Positions 9,222 through 17,694 are shown, counted from the first letter of the stretch. The stretch: DNA of 64,000 bases from Solirubrobacteraceae bacterium (GCA_024711025.1 JANJTP010000070.1:93651-157650); one strand, 5' to 3'. A program made the numbers and translations. Notes: generated by a model from the sequence alone, not told the origin.

Positions 9222-9743
9222 TCATGATGGCGCGCGACGGGCCGCCTCCAGCGCGCCGACGTCGCGCAGGTCTTCCTCGCGCCCGCTCGCGACCTTCATG
9301 CTGATCAGCTCGTCGTAGCCGGCGTAGAGCGTTCCGTCGACCTCGACGGCGCCGGCGCGGAGCCGCTCCCAGCCGTGCAGCCCGGGAACGTCCTGCATGA
9401 CGTCCAGGCGGCCGAGACGAGTCGACAGCACCCAGTTGCCCCCGGCCGCCAGGCCCTCCTCGTCCGGTTGGATGCCCAGCTCATCGGCTCGCAGGTCGCC
9501 GAGCTCGACCTCGGCGCCGAGCGTCCTCAGCGCCCGGGCCAGGCGGCGGCGATTGGCGGGCTCCGGGCTCGGCATCACGTCGAGGTCCTTCGTCGCCCGC
9601 ACGTAGCCGTGTGCGACGACGGCGAAGCCGCCGATGACGACGAAGTCGACGCCTTCGCTGCGCAGCGCATCGAGCAGCCCGCGGGGGTCCAGACGGCGCG
9701 CGGCCCCGCGCGGCCCACCGGCTGCGCTCTCAGCGCCGCCCAC
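9222..9743 (-). CDS. Nucleotidyltransferase-like toxin of an MNT/XRE module
   Basis: 173 aa. The core GVDFVVIGGFAVVAHGYVRATKDLDVM is the minimal nucleotidyltransferase fold: the IGGFAV strand-helix, then K-DLDV as the catalytic D-x-D-like pair. Proteins of this kind (AbiEii-like, DUF6036-like) form the toxin half of type IV-like toxin-antitoxin modules. The start, a GTG, overlaps the end of the XRE regulator by 14 bp, so the two are one operon. There is a ~170-bp gap between its stop and the next minus-strand gene. Which partner is toxic is not provable from sequence. Confidence 0.72.
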   Translation of the reverse strand: MGGAESAAGGPRGAARRLDPRGLLDALRSEGVDFVVIGGFAVVAHGYVRATKDLDVMPSPEPANRRRLARALRTLGAEVELGDLRADELGIQPDEEGLAAGGNWVLSTRLGRLDVMQDVPGLHGWERLRAGAVEVDGTLYAGYDELISMKVASGREEDLRDVGALEAARRAPS

Positions 9744-10083
9744 CCTCCGCCCTTCTCGACTCGGCCGCCGACGCCAGCTCGGTGGCGAACCGGCTCAGCT
9801 CCATCCCCTGAGCCAGCCGCTCCGAGGCGGTCAGCTCGCGCAGATCCGCACGCAGCTCCCGCTCCGAGACGTTGCCGTGTGGAAGCGGCGCAGTCGTCAG
9901 CTCCAGCCGCTCGCCGATCGCCGCGAGCAGGCGCGCGAGGCTCCGTATCGTCGGTGACAGCACGCCGCGCTCGACGCGGCTGACATACGTCTGCGTCGTG
10001 CCCGTCCGCCGTGCGAGCTCAGCCTGGCTGAGACCTCGCCGCAGACGGGCAGCGCGGAGCAGCTCACCCGGCTGTGCCGTCAT
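9730..10083 (-). CDS. XRE-family HTH regulator, putative antitoxin
   Basis: 117 aa. An N-terminal helix-turn-helix (about 8-60) reads GELLRAARLRRGLSQAELAR, then TTQTYVSRVERGVLSPT, the classic Cro/CI pattern. The C-terminal half is helical and probably contacts the nucleotidyltransferase partner. I prefer the ATG at 10083, because a TAAGAT box ends exactly six bases upstream, as at other starts in this window. The ATG at 10089 would leave no space and overlaps the GH65 stop. Likely represses its own promoter, which lies inside the 3' end of the GH65 gene. Confidence 0.78.
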   Translation of the reverse strand: MTAQPGELLRAARLRRGLSQAELARRTGTTQTYVSRVERGVLSPTIRSLARLLAAIGERLELTTAPLPHGNVSERELRADLRELTASERLAQGMELSRFATELASAAESRRAEGGRR

Positions 10084-10085
10084 TC

Positions 10086-12488
10086 TCATATCTTATCCGA
10101 CATGGCCTCCTCACTCGATGCGCCCGATCCGGGACGGCGAGCCGCCGCCCAGCGCCACGGCTCCCGCCCGGGCGGCTGCGACGGCGCCTCGCCGGCGGAT
10201 GCCGGGGGGATCAAGCGGGCGACCGGCCGTCCGGGGGTCAGCTCGAGCGGCTCGCCGTGGTGGGCGACCGTGAGCGGCCGGCCGTCGAGCAGCGAGTAGC
10301 GAGCCTCCTCGCGCGCGACCTCGACCCTCAGGCTGCGCCCGCGGAACAGCATCCCGAAGGCGAGTCGCGTCAGCCGCCGCGGCAGGCGCGGGGCGAAGCT
10401 CAGCTCGCCGTCGTGGTCGCGCATCCCGCCGAGGCCCGCGACGGCGGCGAGCCAGGCGCCCGCGAGCGCCGCGATGTGCAGGCCGTCGCGGGTGTTGCGC
10501 TGCAAGTCGTCGAGGTCCATCAGCGCGGCGATCGCGAAGTAGTCGCACGCCAGTTCGACGTGGCCGACCTCCGCGGCGACGATCGCCTGGGTGCACGCCG
10601 AGAGCGACGAGTCGCGGACGGTCAGGGCCTCGTAGTAGGCGAAGTCGCGCGCCTTCTCCTCGGCGGTGAAGGCGTCGCCGCGCAGGTGCAGCGCGAGCAC
10701 GAGGTCGGCCTGCTTGACGACCTGCCTGCGGTACAGATCGAAATACGGGTAGTGCAGCATCAGCGGGTAGCGGTCGGGCGGCGTGCGCTCGAAGTCCCAG
10801 GGCTCGTGCTCGGTGAAGCCCTCGGCCTGCGGGTGGACGCCGAGCCGCTCGTCGTAGGGGACGAGGATCGATCGCGCGGCCTCGCGCCACGCCTGCGCCT
10901 CCCCCGCCTCGACGCCGAGCTCGGCCGCACGATCGCCGTGGCGCTCGGCGGCGTCGGCCGCCAGCAGCAGGTTCCGCTGGGCCATCAGGTTCGTGTAGAG
11001 ATTGTTGTCGGCCAGCGCGCTGTACTCATCGGGGCCGGTCACGCCATCGATGCGAAAGCGCCGCCGCGAGTCCCAGTGGCCGAGCGAGCGCCACAGCCGC
11101 GCCGTCTCGACGAGCAGCTCGAGCCCGACCTCGCGCTCGAAGGCGCGATCGTCGGTCGCCGCCTGGTAGCGCCCGACCGCGTCGGCGATGTCCGCGGCGA
11201 TGTGGAACGCCGCCGTGCTCGCCGGCCAGTAGCCCGAGCACTCCAGGCCGTCGATCGTGCGCCAGGGGAAGGCGGCGCCCCTGAGCCCGAGCAGCCGCGC
11301 CCGCTCGCGCGCCGCCGGCAGCGTGCTGTGGCGCCAGCGCAGCGCGTCGCCGGCGGCGCGCGGCAGCGTGTACGTGAGCACCGGCAGGACGAACGACTCG
11401 CTGTCCCAGAAGGCGTGGCCGTCGTAGCCGGGCCCGGTGAGGCCCTTGGCGGCGATCGCGCGCCGCTCGCCGCGCGCGCCGGCCTGGAGCGTGTGGAAGA
11501 GCGCGAAGCGGACCGCCTGCTGGAGCTCGGCGTCGCCCTCCAGCTCGATGTCGGCATGGGCCCAGAAGTCGTCGAGGTACGCGCGCTGCTCGGCGAGCAG
11601 CCCCTCCCAGCCGGTGTGGCGCGCCTCGGCTAGCGCGGCGACGACCTGGGCGAGCAGCGCCGCCGTAGTGCGCCGGCTCGACCAGCCGTACGCGAGCAGC
11701 TTGACGATCGTCAGGCGCTGACCGGGCTCGGCGTCGGCGGTCACCGTGACGCGGGCGAGGTCGGGGGCGCTCTCGGTCGTCGCCTCGGTCCCCGGCGGGC
11801 CGGTGACAAGGTGGTCCATCGCGGCCGCCATCCGCAGGCGGCTCTGCTCGGTGATGTGGACGAGCACAGCGCGCAGGTCGCGGTCCGAGAACCGCTCGGA
11901 GCGCAGCGGCGAGCCGAGCGCCTCGGCGACCCGGGGATCGCTCTCGGCGGCGGGCATCGGCTCGTTGGCGACCAGCTCGGACTGCACCACGAGCCGCGCG
12001 GCGCTCTCCAGCGGCTCGACCTCGTAGAGCACGGCGGCGACCGCGCGCTGGACGAACGAGACGAGCCGCGTCGAGCTGATCCGCACGCACCGGCCGGTCG
12101 GCGAGCGCCAGTCGGCGCGGCGACGCAGCACCCCGGCGCGCAGATCGAGCGTCCGCTCGTGGCGACGCAGCTCACCGAAGCGCACGTCGAACGGCTCGTC
12201 GTCGACGAGCAGCCGGATGATCTTGCCGTTCGTGACGTTGACCGCGGCCTGCCCAGCCTGCGGGTCGCCGTAGCCGGCCTCGCTGTAGGGCTGGGGCCGG
12301 CGCTCGTAGAAGCCGTTCAGGTAGGTGCCGGGGAGGCCCGCCGGCTCGCTCTCGTCGAGGTTGCCGCGCAGCCCGATGTGCCCGTTGGCGAGTGCGAAGA
12401 TCGAGCCGGCGCCCTCGAGCACGTCGAGGTGCAGCTCGGTCTCGCGGACCGCCCACGGCTCGACGGCGAACGCGGGGTGCTCGATCAT
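10086..12488 (-). CDS. Glycoside hydrolase family 65 disaccharide phosphorylase
   Basis: 800 aa, typical GH65 length. N-terminal beta-sandwich with GSIFALANGHIGLRGN, then the (alpha/alpha)6 barrel with FWDSESFVLPVLTYTLP, FPWRTIDGLECSGYWP, and the catalytic region GVTGPDEYSALADNNLYTN, whose Glu is the general acid of GH65. C-terminal jelly roll near SFAPRLPRRLTRLAFGM. Family members phosphorolyse maltose, trehalose or kojibiose to glucose plus beta-glucose-1-phosphate. It follows a beta-phosphoglucomutase by a 4-bp ATGA overlap, the expected partner that turns beta-glucose-1-phosphate into glucose-6-phosphate. Which disaccharide is used cannot be told. Cytoplasmic. Confidence 0.88.
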   Translation of the reverse strand: MIEHPAFAVEPWAVRETELHLDVLEGAGSIFALANGHIGLRGNLDESEPAGLPGTYLNGFYERRPQPYSEAGYGDPQAGQAAVNVTNGKIIRLLVDDEPFDVRFGELRRHERTLDLRAGVLRRRADWRSPTGRCVRISSTRLVSFVQRAVAAVLYEVEPLESAARLVVQSELVANEPMPAAESDPRVAEALGSPLRSERFSDRDLRAVLVHITEQSRLRMAAAMDHLVTGPPGTEATTESAPDLARVTVTADAEPGQRLTIVKLLAYGWSSRRTTAALLAQVVAALAEARHTGWEGLLAEQRAYLDDFWAHADIELEGDAELQQAVRFALFHTLQAGARGERRAIAAKGLTGPGYDGHAFWDSESFVLPVLTYTLPRAAGDALRWRHSTLPAARERARLLGLRGAAFPWRTIDGLECSGYWPASTAAFHIAADIADAVGRYQAATDDRAFEREVGLELLVETARLWRSLGHWDSRRRFRIDGVTGPDEYSALADNNLYTNLMAQRNLLLAADAAERHGDRAAELGVEAGEAQAWREAARSILVPYDERLGVHPQAEGFTEHEPWDFERTPPDRYPLMLHYPYFDLYRRQVVKQADLVLALHLRGDAFTAEEKARDFAYYEALTVRDSSLSACTQAIVAAEVGHVELACDYFAIAALMDLDDLQRNTRDGLHIAALAGAWLAAVAGLGGMRDHDGELSFAPRLPRRLTRLAFGMLFRGRSLRVEVAREEARYSLLDGRPLTVAHHGEPLELTPGRPVARLIPPASAGEAPSQPPGREPWRWAAARRPGSGASSEEAMSDKI
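10090..10095 (-). promoter_or_regulatory. Leaderless-type -10 box TAAGAT for the XRE/MNT module
   Basis: TAAGAT ends six bases before the ATG at 10083, inside the last codons of the GH65 gene. It would let the module be expressed apart from the GH65 operon. Confidence 0.45.
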
Positions 12489-13228
12489 CGGCTCTCGAGC
12501 AGATCGGCGAGGTCGGCGACGACGATGTCGGCGCCGTGCTCGCGCAGCGCACGCGCCTGACCGGCGCGGTCGACGCCGACGACGCAGCCGAAGCGCCCGG
12601 CCCGCCCGGCCTCGACGCCGGCGAGCGCGTCCTCGAAGACGGCGGCGCGGCCCGGCTCGACGCCGAGCGCGCGGGCGCCGGCGAGGAACGTGTCCGGCGC
12701 CGGCTTGCCGGCGAGCCGCTCGCGTGCGGCCACGAGGCCGTCGATGCGCTCCTCGAAGAGGTCCTCGATGCCGGCGGCCGCGAGCACGTCGGCGCAGTTG
12801 GCGCTGGACGAGACGACCGCCCGCCGCAGCCCCGCCTCGCGGGCGGCGCGCACGTAGCGGACCGAGCCCTCGTAGGCCTCGACGCCGCGCTCGCGGATCG
12901 CGCGCAGCAGCAGCTCGTTCTTGCGGTTGCCGAGGCCGTCGATCGTCGGATTGCCCGGCGGGTCGCTCGGATCGCCGGCCGGCAGCTCGATCCCGCGCGA
13001 GGTCAGGAACGAGCGCACCCCCTCGTAGCGGGGCCGGCCGTCGACGTGCTCGTCGTAGTCGCGAACCGGGTCGAACGGGACGAACCGCTCCCCCGCACTC
13101 GCCGCGCGCTCGCGCAGGAAGGCGTCGAACGTCTCCTTCCAGGCGGCGGCGTGCGCCTCCGCGGTCTTCGTGAGGACGCCGTCGAGGTCGAACAGACAGG
13201 CCTTCACGCCGTCGGGCAAGCCGAGCAT
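12485..13228 (-). CDS. HAD-family beta-phosphoglucomutase
   Basis: 247 aa. HAD motif I FDLDGVLTKTAEAHAAAW (nucleophile and acid/base Asp, with the TAxxHxxAW cap motif of beta-phosphoglucomutases), motif II SSSANC, Lys in AGKPAPDTF, and motif IV VFEDALAGVEAG. It would convert beta-glucose-1-phosphate to glucose-6-phosphate, matching the GH65 phosphorylase it overlaps by 4 bp. The ATG at 13228 lies seven bases after a TAGGTT box with no ribosome-binding site, so this is the first gene of a probable leaderless two-gene operon. A trehalose-phosphatase-like role is a less likely alternative. Confidence 0.85.
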   Translation of the reverse strand: MLGLPDGVKACLFDLDGVLTKTAEAHAAAWKETFDAFLRERAASAGERFVPFDPVRDYDEHVDGRPRYEGVRSFLTSRGIELPAGDPSDPPGNPTIDGLGNRKNELLLRAIRERGVEAYEGSVRYVRAAREAGLRRAVVSSSANCADVLAAAGIEDLFEERIDGLVAARERLAGKPAPDTFLAGARALGVEPGRAAVFEDALAGVEAGRAGRFGCVVGVDRAGQARALREHGADIVVADLADLLESR

Positions 13229-13235
13229 GGTGAAG

Positions 13236-13241
13236 AACCTA
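13236..13241 (-). promoter_or_regulatory. Leaderless-type -10 box TAGGTT for the beta-PGM/GH65 operon
   Basis: TAGGTT on the minus strand ends seven bases before the ATG at 13228. Confidence 0.45.
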
Positions 13242-13273
13242 CGTGGGCCGGGCGGCCCGCCGAGCCGAACATT

Positions 13274-13314
13274 GGGCGAGGCCGGGCACGGGCCCGACGC
13301 CCGACTCAGGCTCG
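13274..13314. repeat. 41-bp dispersed repeat, copy A
   Basis: Identical over 41 bp to 14849-14889. It begins GGGCGAGGCCGGGCACGGG and ends GACTCAGGCTCG, with a GC-rich imperfect hairpin around CGGGCCCG. It lies 26 bp past the stop of the minus-strand ATPase gene, in the same orientation as copy B relative to the gene before it. Could act as a terminator-like or REP-like element; there is no T tract. Confidence 0.8.
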
Positions 13315-13340
13315 GACCGAGTGGGCTGCCCGAGCCAGGC

Positions 13341-14747
13341 CTACCCGAGCATGTCGGCCGGGGTGAGCAGCTTGATGCGTTCCGGCTGCGCGGCGCTCAA
13401 GCGCCGCAGCGCCTCGTCGAACCCGGCGCGAGAGTAGAAGTAGTGGCGTGCCACGGTCTCGGCGCCGGGGATGTGCTCCTGCATGCGCGTGAGGAACGTC
13501 TCCTCGCCGATGCCGAGCGGGGAGCTGGTCCACTTGCAGCTCGCAAGCGCGACGACCCTCCCGTCGAGGTCGAACGCCACCCCGTCGATCTCCCGCTCCT
13601 CGGTGCGGCGCTGGGCGACCCGGACCTGCCCCCACCACGCGCCTACCGACCTGGCCTGCTCGGCATTGAGCATGTGCTGCCGGCAGATGAGCTCCCAGGC
13701 GGGCTTGGAGACGAAGTGGTCGAGTTGCGGAAGCACGGTCGCCGTGAGGTGGCGCTCCGCGCCCTCGCGCGTACGCAGCCGCGACCGGTAGGGCTCGACG
13801 AACCGGAAGTGGAAGTTCAGGAAGCCGTCGAGGATCGCCCATGAGGTCTTCGTCGACGTGGGGCTGGCCGTGGCAGGACGGCGCTGCTCGACGAGCTCGA
13901 GACGCTCCAAGGCGCGCAGGGTCTGACTGACCTGCGACACACCCAGCCCGGTCCTGTCCGCGACTTGAGAGGTCCGGGTGGCACCGCGGGCCACCGCCTC
14001 GAGCACTGAGAAGTGGTTCAGCGGGTCGGGCAGCTCCTGGCGCAGCAACAGCTCGGCCTCCTCGTGCAGCAGCCCGCCTCGGTAGAGGATGTTGCGCAGG
14101 ATGTTCTCCGCGAGCGACCGGTGGTCGGTGAAGGTCGCCAAGTAGTACGGCATGCCACCGCACACGGCGTAGGTGCGCACCTTGTCGTCCGCGGAGTAGC
14201 CCGGGACGAACAGGGTGCTGTCGGCGAAGGAGAACGGGCGAACCGGCAGCTGACCCGTGCGCCGACCGTAGAGCTGGCCCGTGAGCACCTCGTCGCGAAA
14301 GAAGCCGATCTCGCTGCCTGCGATGACGAAGAGCACCGGTAGGCGTCGCCCGGTCTTGCGCAGCCAGGTGCTCAGCAGAGTCGCGAGCTCCCGACAGCGT
14401 GCGGCGAGGAACTGGAACTCGTCGAGCACGACGAGGGTTCGCTGGTCGCCCACGTACTGCGTGATTCCCTCGAGCGCCGCCGCCCATGACGGGAAGGGCG
14501 CCTCGCGATAGAGCTCGTTGCCGCTGGCCGCAGCCAGCTCCTCCGACAGGTTGCGAAGCTGAGTCAGCTCGGTCGCGTCCGTGGCCTCGAAGTAGAACGC
14601 ACGCTTGCCCTCGGCGAAGTGGCCCAGCAGCTCCGTCTTGCCGACGCGCCGACGCCCCCACACGACGAAGAACTGCCCCTGGGATGAGGCCGCTTCCCAG
14701 GAGTCCCGTAGCGTCGCCAGATCGTCCGCGCGGTTCAAGAACTCCAT
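13341..14747 (-). CDS. AAA ATPase with C-terminal DUF234 domain
   Basis: 468 aa. N-terminal STAND-like ATPase: Walker A GRRRVGKTELL (about 31-41), Walker B LVVLDEFQFL, and AGSEIGFF as sensor. A middle winged helix reads TSQVADRTGLGVSQVSQTLR. The C-terminal DUF234 region has ERHL, then the PD-(D/E)XK-like EIDGVAFDLDGRVVALASCKW. This family, first noted in archaea and now widespread, has no settled function; links to toxin-antitoxin or mobile elements are suggested in the literature. It carries its own promoter region with a large inverted repeat and is followed by a 41-bp repeat, which suggests a horizontally acquired single-gene cassette. Confidence 0.82.
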   Translation of the reverse strand: MEFLNRADDLATLRDSWEAASSQGQFFVVWGRRRVGKTELLGHFAEGKRAFYFEATDATELTQLRNLSEELAAASGNELYREAPFPSWAAALEGITQYVGDQRTLVVLDEFQFLAARCRELATLLSTWLRKTGRRLPVLFVIAGSEIGFFRDEVLTGQLYGRRTGQLPVRPFSFADSTLFVPGYSADDKVRTYAVCGGMPYYLATFTDHRSLAENILRNILYRGGLLHEEAELLLRQELPDPLNHFSVLEAVARGATRTSQVADRTGLGVSQVSQTLRALERLELVEQRRPATASPTSTKTSWAILDGFLNFHFRFVEPYRSRLRTREGAERHLTATVLPQLDHFVSKPAWELICRQHMLNAEQARSVGAWWGQVRVAQRRTEEREIDGVAFDLDGRVVALASCKWTSSPLGIGEETFLTRMQEHIPGAETVARHYFYSRAGFDEALRRLSAAQPERIKLLTPADMLG

Positions 14748-14756
14748 TCACACAGA

Positions 14757-14787
14757 CTTATAGCACGATAACTTCTCGTGCGATAAG
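14757..14787. promoter_or_regulatory. Inverted repeat upstream of the ATPase gene
   Basis: Arms CTTATAGCACGA (14757-14768) and TCGTGCGATAAG (14776-14787) pair at 11 of 12 positions around a 7-nt spacer. The site lies 9-40 bp upstream of the ATG at 14747 and includes a TATAAG that could serve as -10. The AT-rich arms contrast with the surrounding GC-rich DNA. Likely an operator or autoregulatory site. Confidence 0.6.
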
Positions 14788-14848
14788 CATTGGTGCCACC
14801 TCGGTAGCGCCGTCGCACTCGGCCCATCTGCGACACTCCCGGGGCTCC

Positions 14849-14889
14849 GGGCGAGGCCGGGCACGGGCCCGACGCCCGACTCAGGCTCG
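14849..14889. repeat. 41-bp dispersed repeat, copy B
   Basis: Same 41 bases as copy A at 13274-13314. Here it overlaps the last codons and stop (14881-14883) of the doc gene, so the repeat again begins at the 3' end of a minus-strand gene. Confidence 0.8.
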
Positions 14890-15273
14890 ACGCAGATGCC
14901 GGCCGATGGCCTCCGCGATCCGCGGGGCGTCGATGTCGCCCCTCGCGGCGGCGACCACGAGCGACTCGGCCGCATCGACGTCGATCTCCAGGTCGCGGCC
15001 GTTCAGGAGGCAGAAGACGCGCGTCGCAGCCCAGGCCAGGCGCTTGTTCCCGTCGACGAGCGCGTGATTGCGGGCGAGCGAGTGCATCAGTGCCGCCGCC
15101 TTGTCGGCGAACGCCGGGTAGGCGTCCTCACCGAGGACGGTCGCGCGCGGGCGGGCCGCGGCGGCGGCGAGGAGCCCCATGTCGCGCACGGCCACGTCGT
15201 CGAGAACGTCGGCGGCGATGGTGAGCAGGTCCTCGACGCTGAGATGGTCGACCGACTCGCCCGCCCCGCTCAC
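14881..15273 (-). CDS. doc: Doc-type Fic toxin
   Basis: 130 aa, the usual size of Doc toxins. The Fic/Doc core motif HALVDGNKRLAW (His at about 70, NKR at 76-78) matches HxFxD(A/G)NKR; Doc proteins with this motif phosphorylate elongation factor Tu, while true Fic enzymes AMPylate. Here the Phe of the motif is Leu. The GTG start overlaps the stop of the upstream RHH antitoxin by 4 bp (GTGA). The stop lies within the 41-bp repeat copy B. Confident as a Doc-family toxin; activity not shown. Confidence 0.87.
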   Translation of the reverse strand: MSGAGESVDHLSVEDLLTIAADVLDDVAVRDMGLLAAAAARPRATVLGEDAYPAFADKAAALMHSLARNHALVDGNKRLAWAATRVFCLLNGRDLEIDVDAAESLVVAAARGDIDAPRIAEAIGRHLRRA

Positions 15274-15467
15274 CGGCCGAGCCGGTCGAGCAGCTCGGCG
15301 TTCTCGACGCGCACTCGCTCGATCGCCGCACGCAGGCGGGCCGGTCGGTCGGCTACGTACTCCGCGATGGCCGACCTTGCGACCTCCTGCATCGACCGCC
15401 CTTCCTGCTCGGCCCTGCGGCGCAGAGCCGACGCCTCGGCCTCGCTGAGTCGCAGGTTCATCGCCAT
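15270..15467 (-). CDS. Ribbon-helix-helix antitoxin of the Doc module
   Basis: 65 aa from the ATG at 15467. Residues about 3-40 (MNLRLSEAEASALRRRAEQE, then GRSMQEVARSAIAEYV) fit the beta strand and two helices of RHH antitoxins such as Phd/ParD/MetJ-like proteins. The C-terminal helix would wrap the Doc toxin. A GTG at 15491 also exists, but the ATG at 15467 lies six bases after a TACCAT box that forms part of a TGGTACCA palindrome, the likely autoregulatory operator. Translationally coupled to doc. Confidence 0.8.
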   Translation of the reverse strand: MAMNLRLSEAEASALRRRAEQEGRSMQEVARSAIAEYVADRPARLRAAIERVRVENAELLDRLGR

Positions 15468-15473
15468 GACGTG

Positions 15474-15481
15474 ATGGTACC
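15474..15481 (-). promoter_or_regulatory. Antitoxin promoter/operator with TGGTACCA palindrome
   Basis: On the minus strand TACCAT (15479 to 15474) is six bases before the antitoxin ATG and overlaps the 8-bp palindrome TGGTACCA (15476-15483 region). RHH antitoxins usually bind such short palindromes over their own -10. Confidence 0.4.
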
Positions 15482-15540
15482 AGGATGGCACCGCGCGGGT
15501 CCGCGTCGCCTATCGGAGATCCGCCTGCGCGTGCCGGCCG

Positions 15541-17694
15541 TCAGGCGTAGAAGCTCGACAGCGTCAGCAGCCAGCTCGCGACGATCAGCGCCAGCAGCGC
15601 GCCGACGAGTCCCGATGCCAGCCGCAGCGCCCAGCGCGGCCCGGCGCCCAGGCAGCCGGCGACCGCGATCGCCGCGACGGCGGTGATCGCGGTGAAGCCG
15701 TAGCGGCCCTGCTCGGGGGTGCCGTCGAGCGGCCAGCCGCCGAGGGTGAAGAACGCGGCCTCGACGCTGAACACGACCGCCACCGGCACGAGCGCGACGA
15801 AGAGCGTCTCCGGCCAGCGCTCGCGCAGCGCGGCGCGGCGCTGCCAGAGGAGGCGCAGCCCGAGCGCGATCAGCATCGCGCAGACCGCGAGGATGACGAC
15901 GTAGACCCACTCCCGGAAGAAGATCGCGTACCAGCCGAACGACGCGAACCCCTCCCGGACGTAGATGTCGTAGAGCGGCCACTTGATGATCGTCTGGTCC
16001 TGCAGGAACGGCAGGCGGATCGGCACGAGCGTCTGCCACATCCACGAGAGGTAGCCGGACGGCTGTTGCCAGGCGGCAAAGCCCGTTCCCGGCGTGATGC
16101 CGCCCGGCGTCGTCAGGACGGGGCGGTCGAACAGCGGACTGATCTGCCCCCATGCCGCCCAGGCGACCGCGAACGCGCCGGCCATGCCCGCCAGCCGCGC
16201 CAGGTCGCCGGCGCGGTGGCGTCGCACCAGGTACGCCAGCAGCGCGAGGGCGACCGGCGGGTAGAGCGCATAGCCGGTCGCCTTCATCAGCGGCATGGCG
16301 ACGAGCGCGACGCCGAGCCCGATCGCGAGCGGCCAGCTCAGCCCTCGCCGCAGGGCGCGCACGACGAGGTAGATGACGAGCGCCGCGAGCGCGTTGACGC
16401 CCATGTCGTTGTTGATGGCGGCGCCCATGAAGCCGAACATCGGCAGCAGCCCGACGAACAGCCCCCCGGCGACCGCCGGCGCCCGCCGGCCGGGCAGCAG
16501 CTCCAGGACGAGCAGCGCCGCGAGGGCGGCGATGAGCGCCGCGAGCACACCGTTGCCCAGGCGGGCGACGGTGAGCTTCGTGAAGACGCTGAAGTCGCGT
16601 GTCGCGTAGTAGCCGGGCGCCAGCAGCGCGTAGTAGGCCGGCGTGTGGCTCCAGATCGCTGGATGGAAGCCGCCGCCGTTGTCGCGCGGCGGCGGCGGCC
16701 TGAAGGCGTCGTGGCGGGCGCGCCAAGTGCCCTCGTCGCGGGCCAGCCACGGCATCTTCGCCTCGGGGCGCTCGATGACCGACTGCATCCGCGTCGCCTC
16801 GAGCCCCAGCACCTCCTCGGACGAGTAGAGCGGCCGGTCACCGGAGCGGTCGACGGCCTTGCCGGTCTCGGCGAAGTACTGCATGTAGACGAAGTGCTCG
16901 GGCTCGTCCGGCGTCTGGAACGGCGGGCTGACGAGCGCCCAGCAGCCGGCGTGGAGGAACGTCAGAAGCGCCACCCAGGCCGCGAGCCGTCGCGGGCGCC
17001 GCCACGGCGCGTCGGCGCGGGCGAGCAGCCGCAGCGAGCCGTAGGCGAGCAGCGGGAAGGCGACGAAGAGGATCGCCCAGTAGGTCCACGGGCCCACGCC
17101 GCGCGGGCGAAACAGGGCGGCGCGCTGCACGATCTGCGGGAGCTGGGCGGCGATCGAGCGCTCGTCCCGCCCGACCGGGGGACGGAACCAGAGCGCCGCG
17201 CGAGAGTCGATCCGCTTTCCGTCGAGCAGCAGCGGGAGCTGGTTGCTCTGCTTCTGCGAGCGCCCGAGCACGATGATCTTCCCACCGGACGGGCGCAGGC
17301 AGATCGTCGCCGGCACCGACGCCGGCGAGGCCGGCGTCACCGGGATCGCGATGTCGGCGTCGCGCAGGCCGGTGCGGGCCGATGGCTCGATGCTCCCGTG
17401 GAGCGCCGACCGCCCGAGCGGCTCCACCGTCAGGTCGACCCGCGGCGTCGGGTCTCCCCACGTGTCGAGCCTGACGCGCACCTGGCCGGTGCCGGCCGGC
17501 ACCGAGACGCGCCGCACGCAGAGCCGCTGGCCGGACTCCACGATCGCGACACCGTCGCGCGCGGAGACGCTGTTCGACCCGGTGAACGCCTCGCGCGGGG
17601 CGAGCAGGTAGCCGAGCAGCACGACCAGCAGGATCGCGAGCGCACCGCCTCCGGTCGCCCAGACGCGCCGCTCGCCGGGGAAGAGGCGGCTCAC
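15541..17694 (-). CDS. DUF2142 multi-pass membrane protein
   Basis: 717 aa. One N-terminal membrane segment (ALAILLVVLLGYLLA) is followed by a ~200-residue extracytoplasmic beta-rich region, then about ten further segments. PPFQTPDEPEHFVYMQYF is the DUF2142 signature and resembles the acidic loop of GT-C transferases, whose Asp/Glu contact the polyprenyl-phosphate donor. It is likely a polyprenyl-phosphosugar-dependent transferase that works with the next gene, a GT2 of the dolichol-phosphate mannose synthase type. The GTG start at 17694 overlaps that gene's stop by 4 bp; the upstream extension of the frame is spurious. Confidence 0.82.
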   Translation of the reverse strand: MSRLFPGERRVWATGGGALAILLVVLLGYLLAPREAFTGSNSVSARDGVAIVESGQRLCVRRVSVPAGTGQVRVRLDTWGDPTPRVDLTVEPLGRSALHGSIEPSARTGLRDADIAIPVTPASPASVPATICLRPSGGKIIVLGRSQKQSNQLPLLLDGKRIDSRAALWFRPPVGRDERSIAAQLPQIVQRAALFRPRGVGPWTYWAILFVAFPLLAYGSLRLLARADAPWRRPRRLAAWVALLTFLHAGCWALVSPPFQTPDEPEHFVYMQYFAETGKAVDRSGDRPLYSSEEVLGLEATRMQSVIERPEAKMPWLARDEGTWRARHDAFRPPPPRDNGGGFHPAIWSHTPAYYALLAPGYYATRDFSVFTKLTVARLGNGVLAALIAALAALLVLELLPGRRAPAVAGGLFVGLLPMFGFMGAAINNDMGVNALAALVIYLVVRALRRGLSWPLAIGLGVALVAMPLMKATGYALYPPVALALLAYLVRRHRAGDLARLAGMAGAFAVAWAAWGQISPLFDRPVLTTPGGITPGTGFAAWQQPSGYLSWMWQTLVPIRLPFLQDQTIIKWPLYDIYVREGFASFGWYAIFFREWVYVVILAVCAMLIALGLRLLWQRRAALRERWPETLFVALVPVAVVFSVEAAFFTLGGWPLDGTPEQGRYGFTAITAVAAIAVAGCLGAGPRWALRLASGLVGALLALIVASWLLTLSSFYA

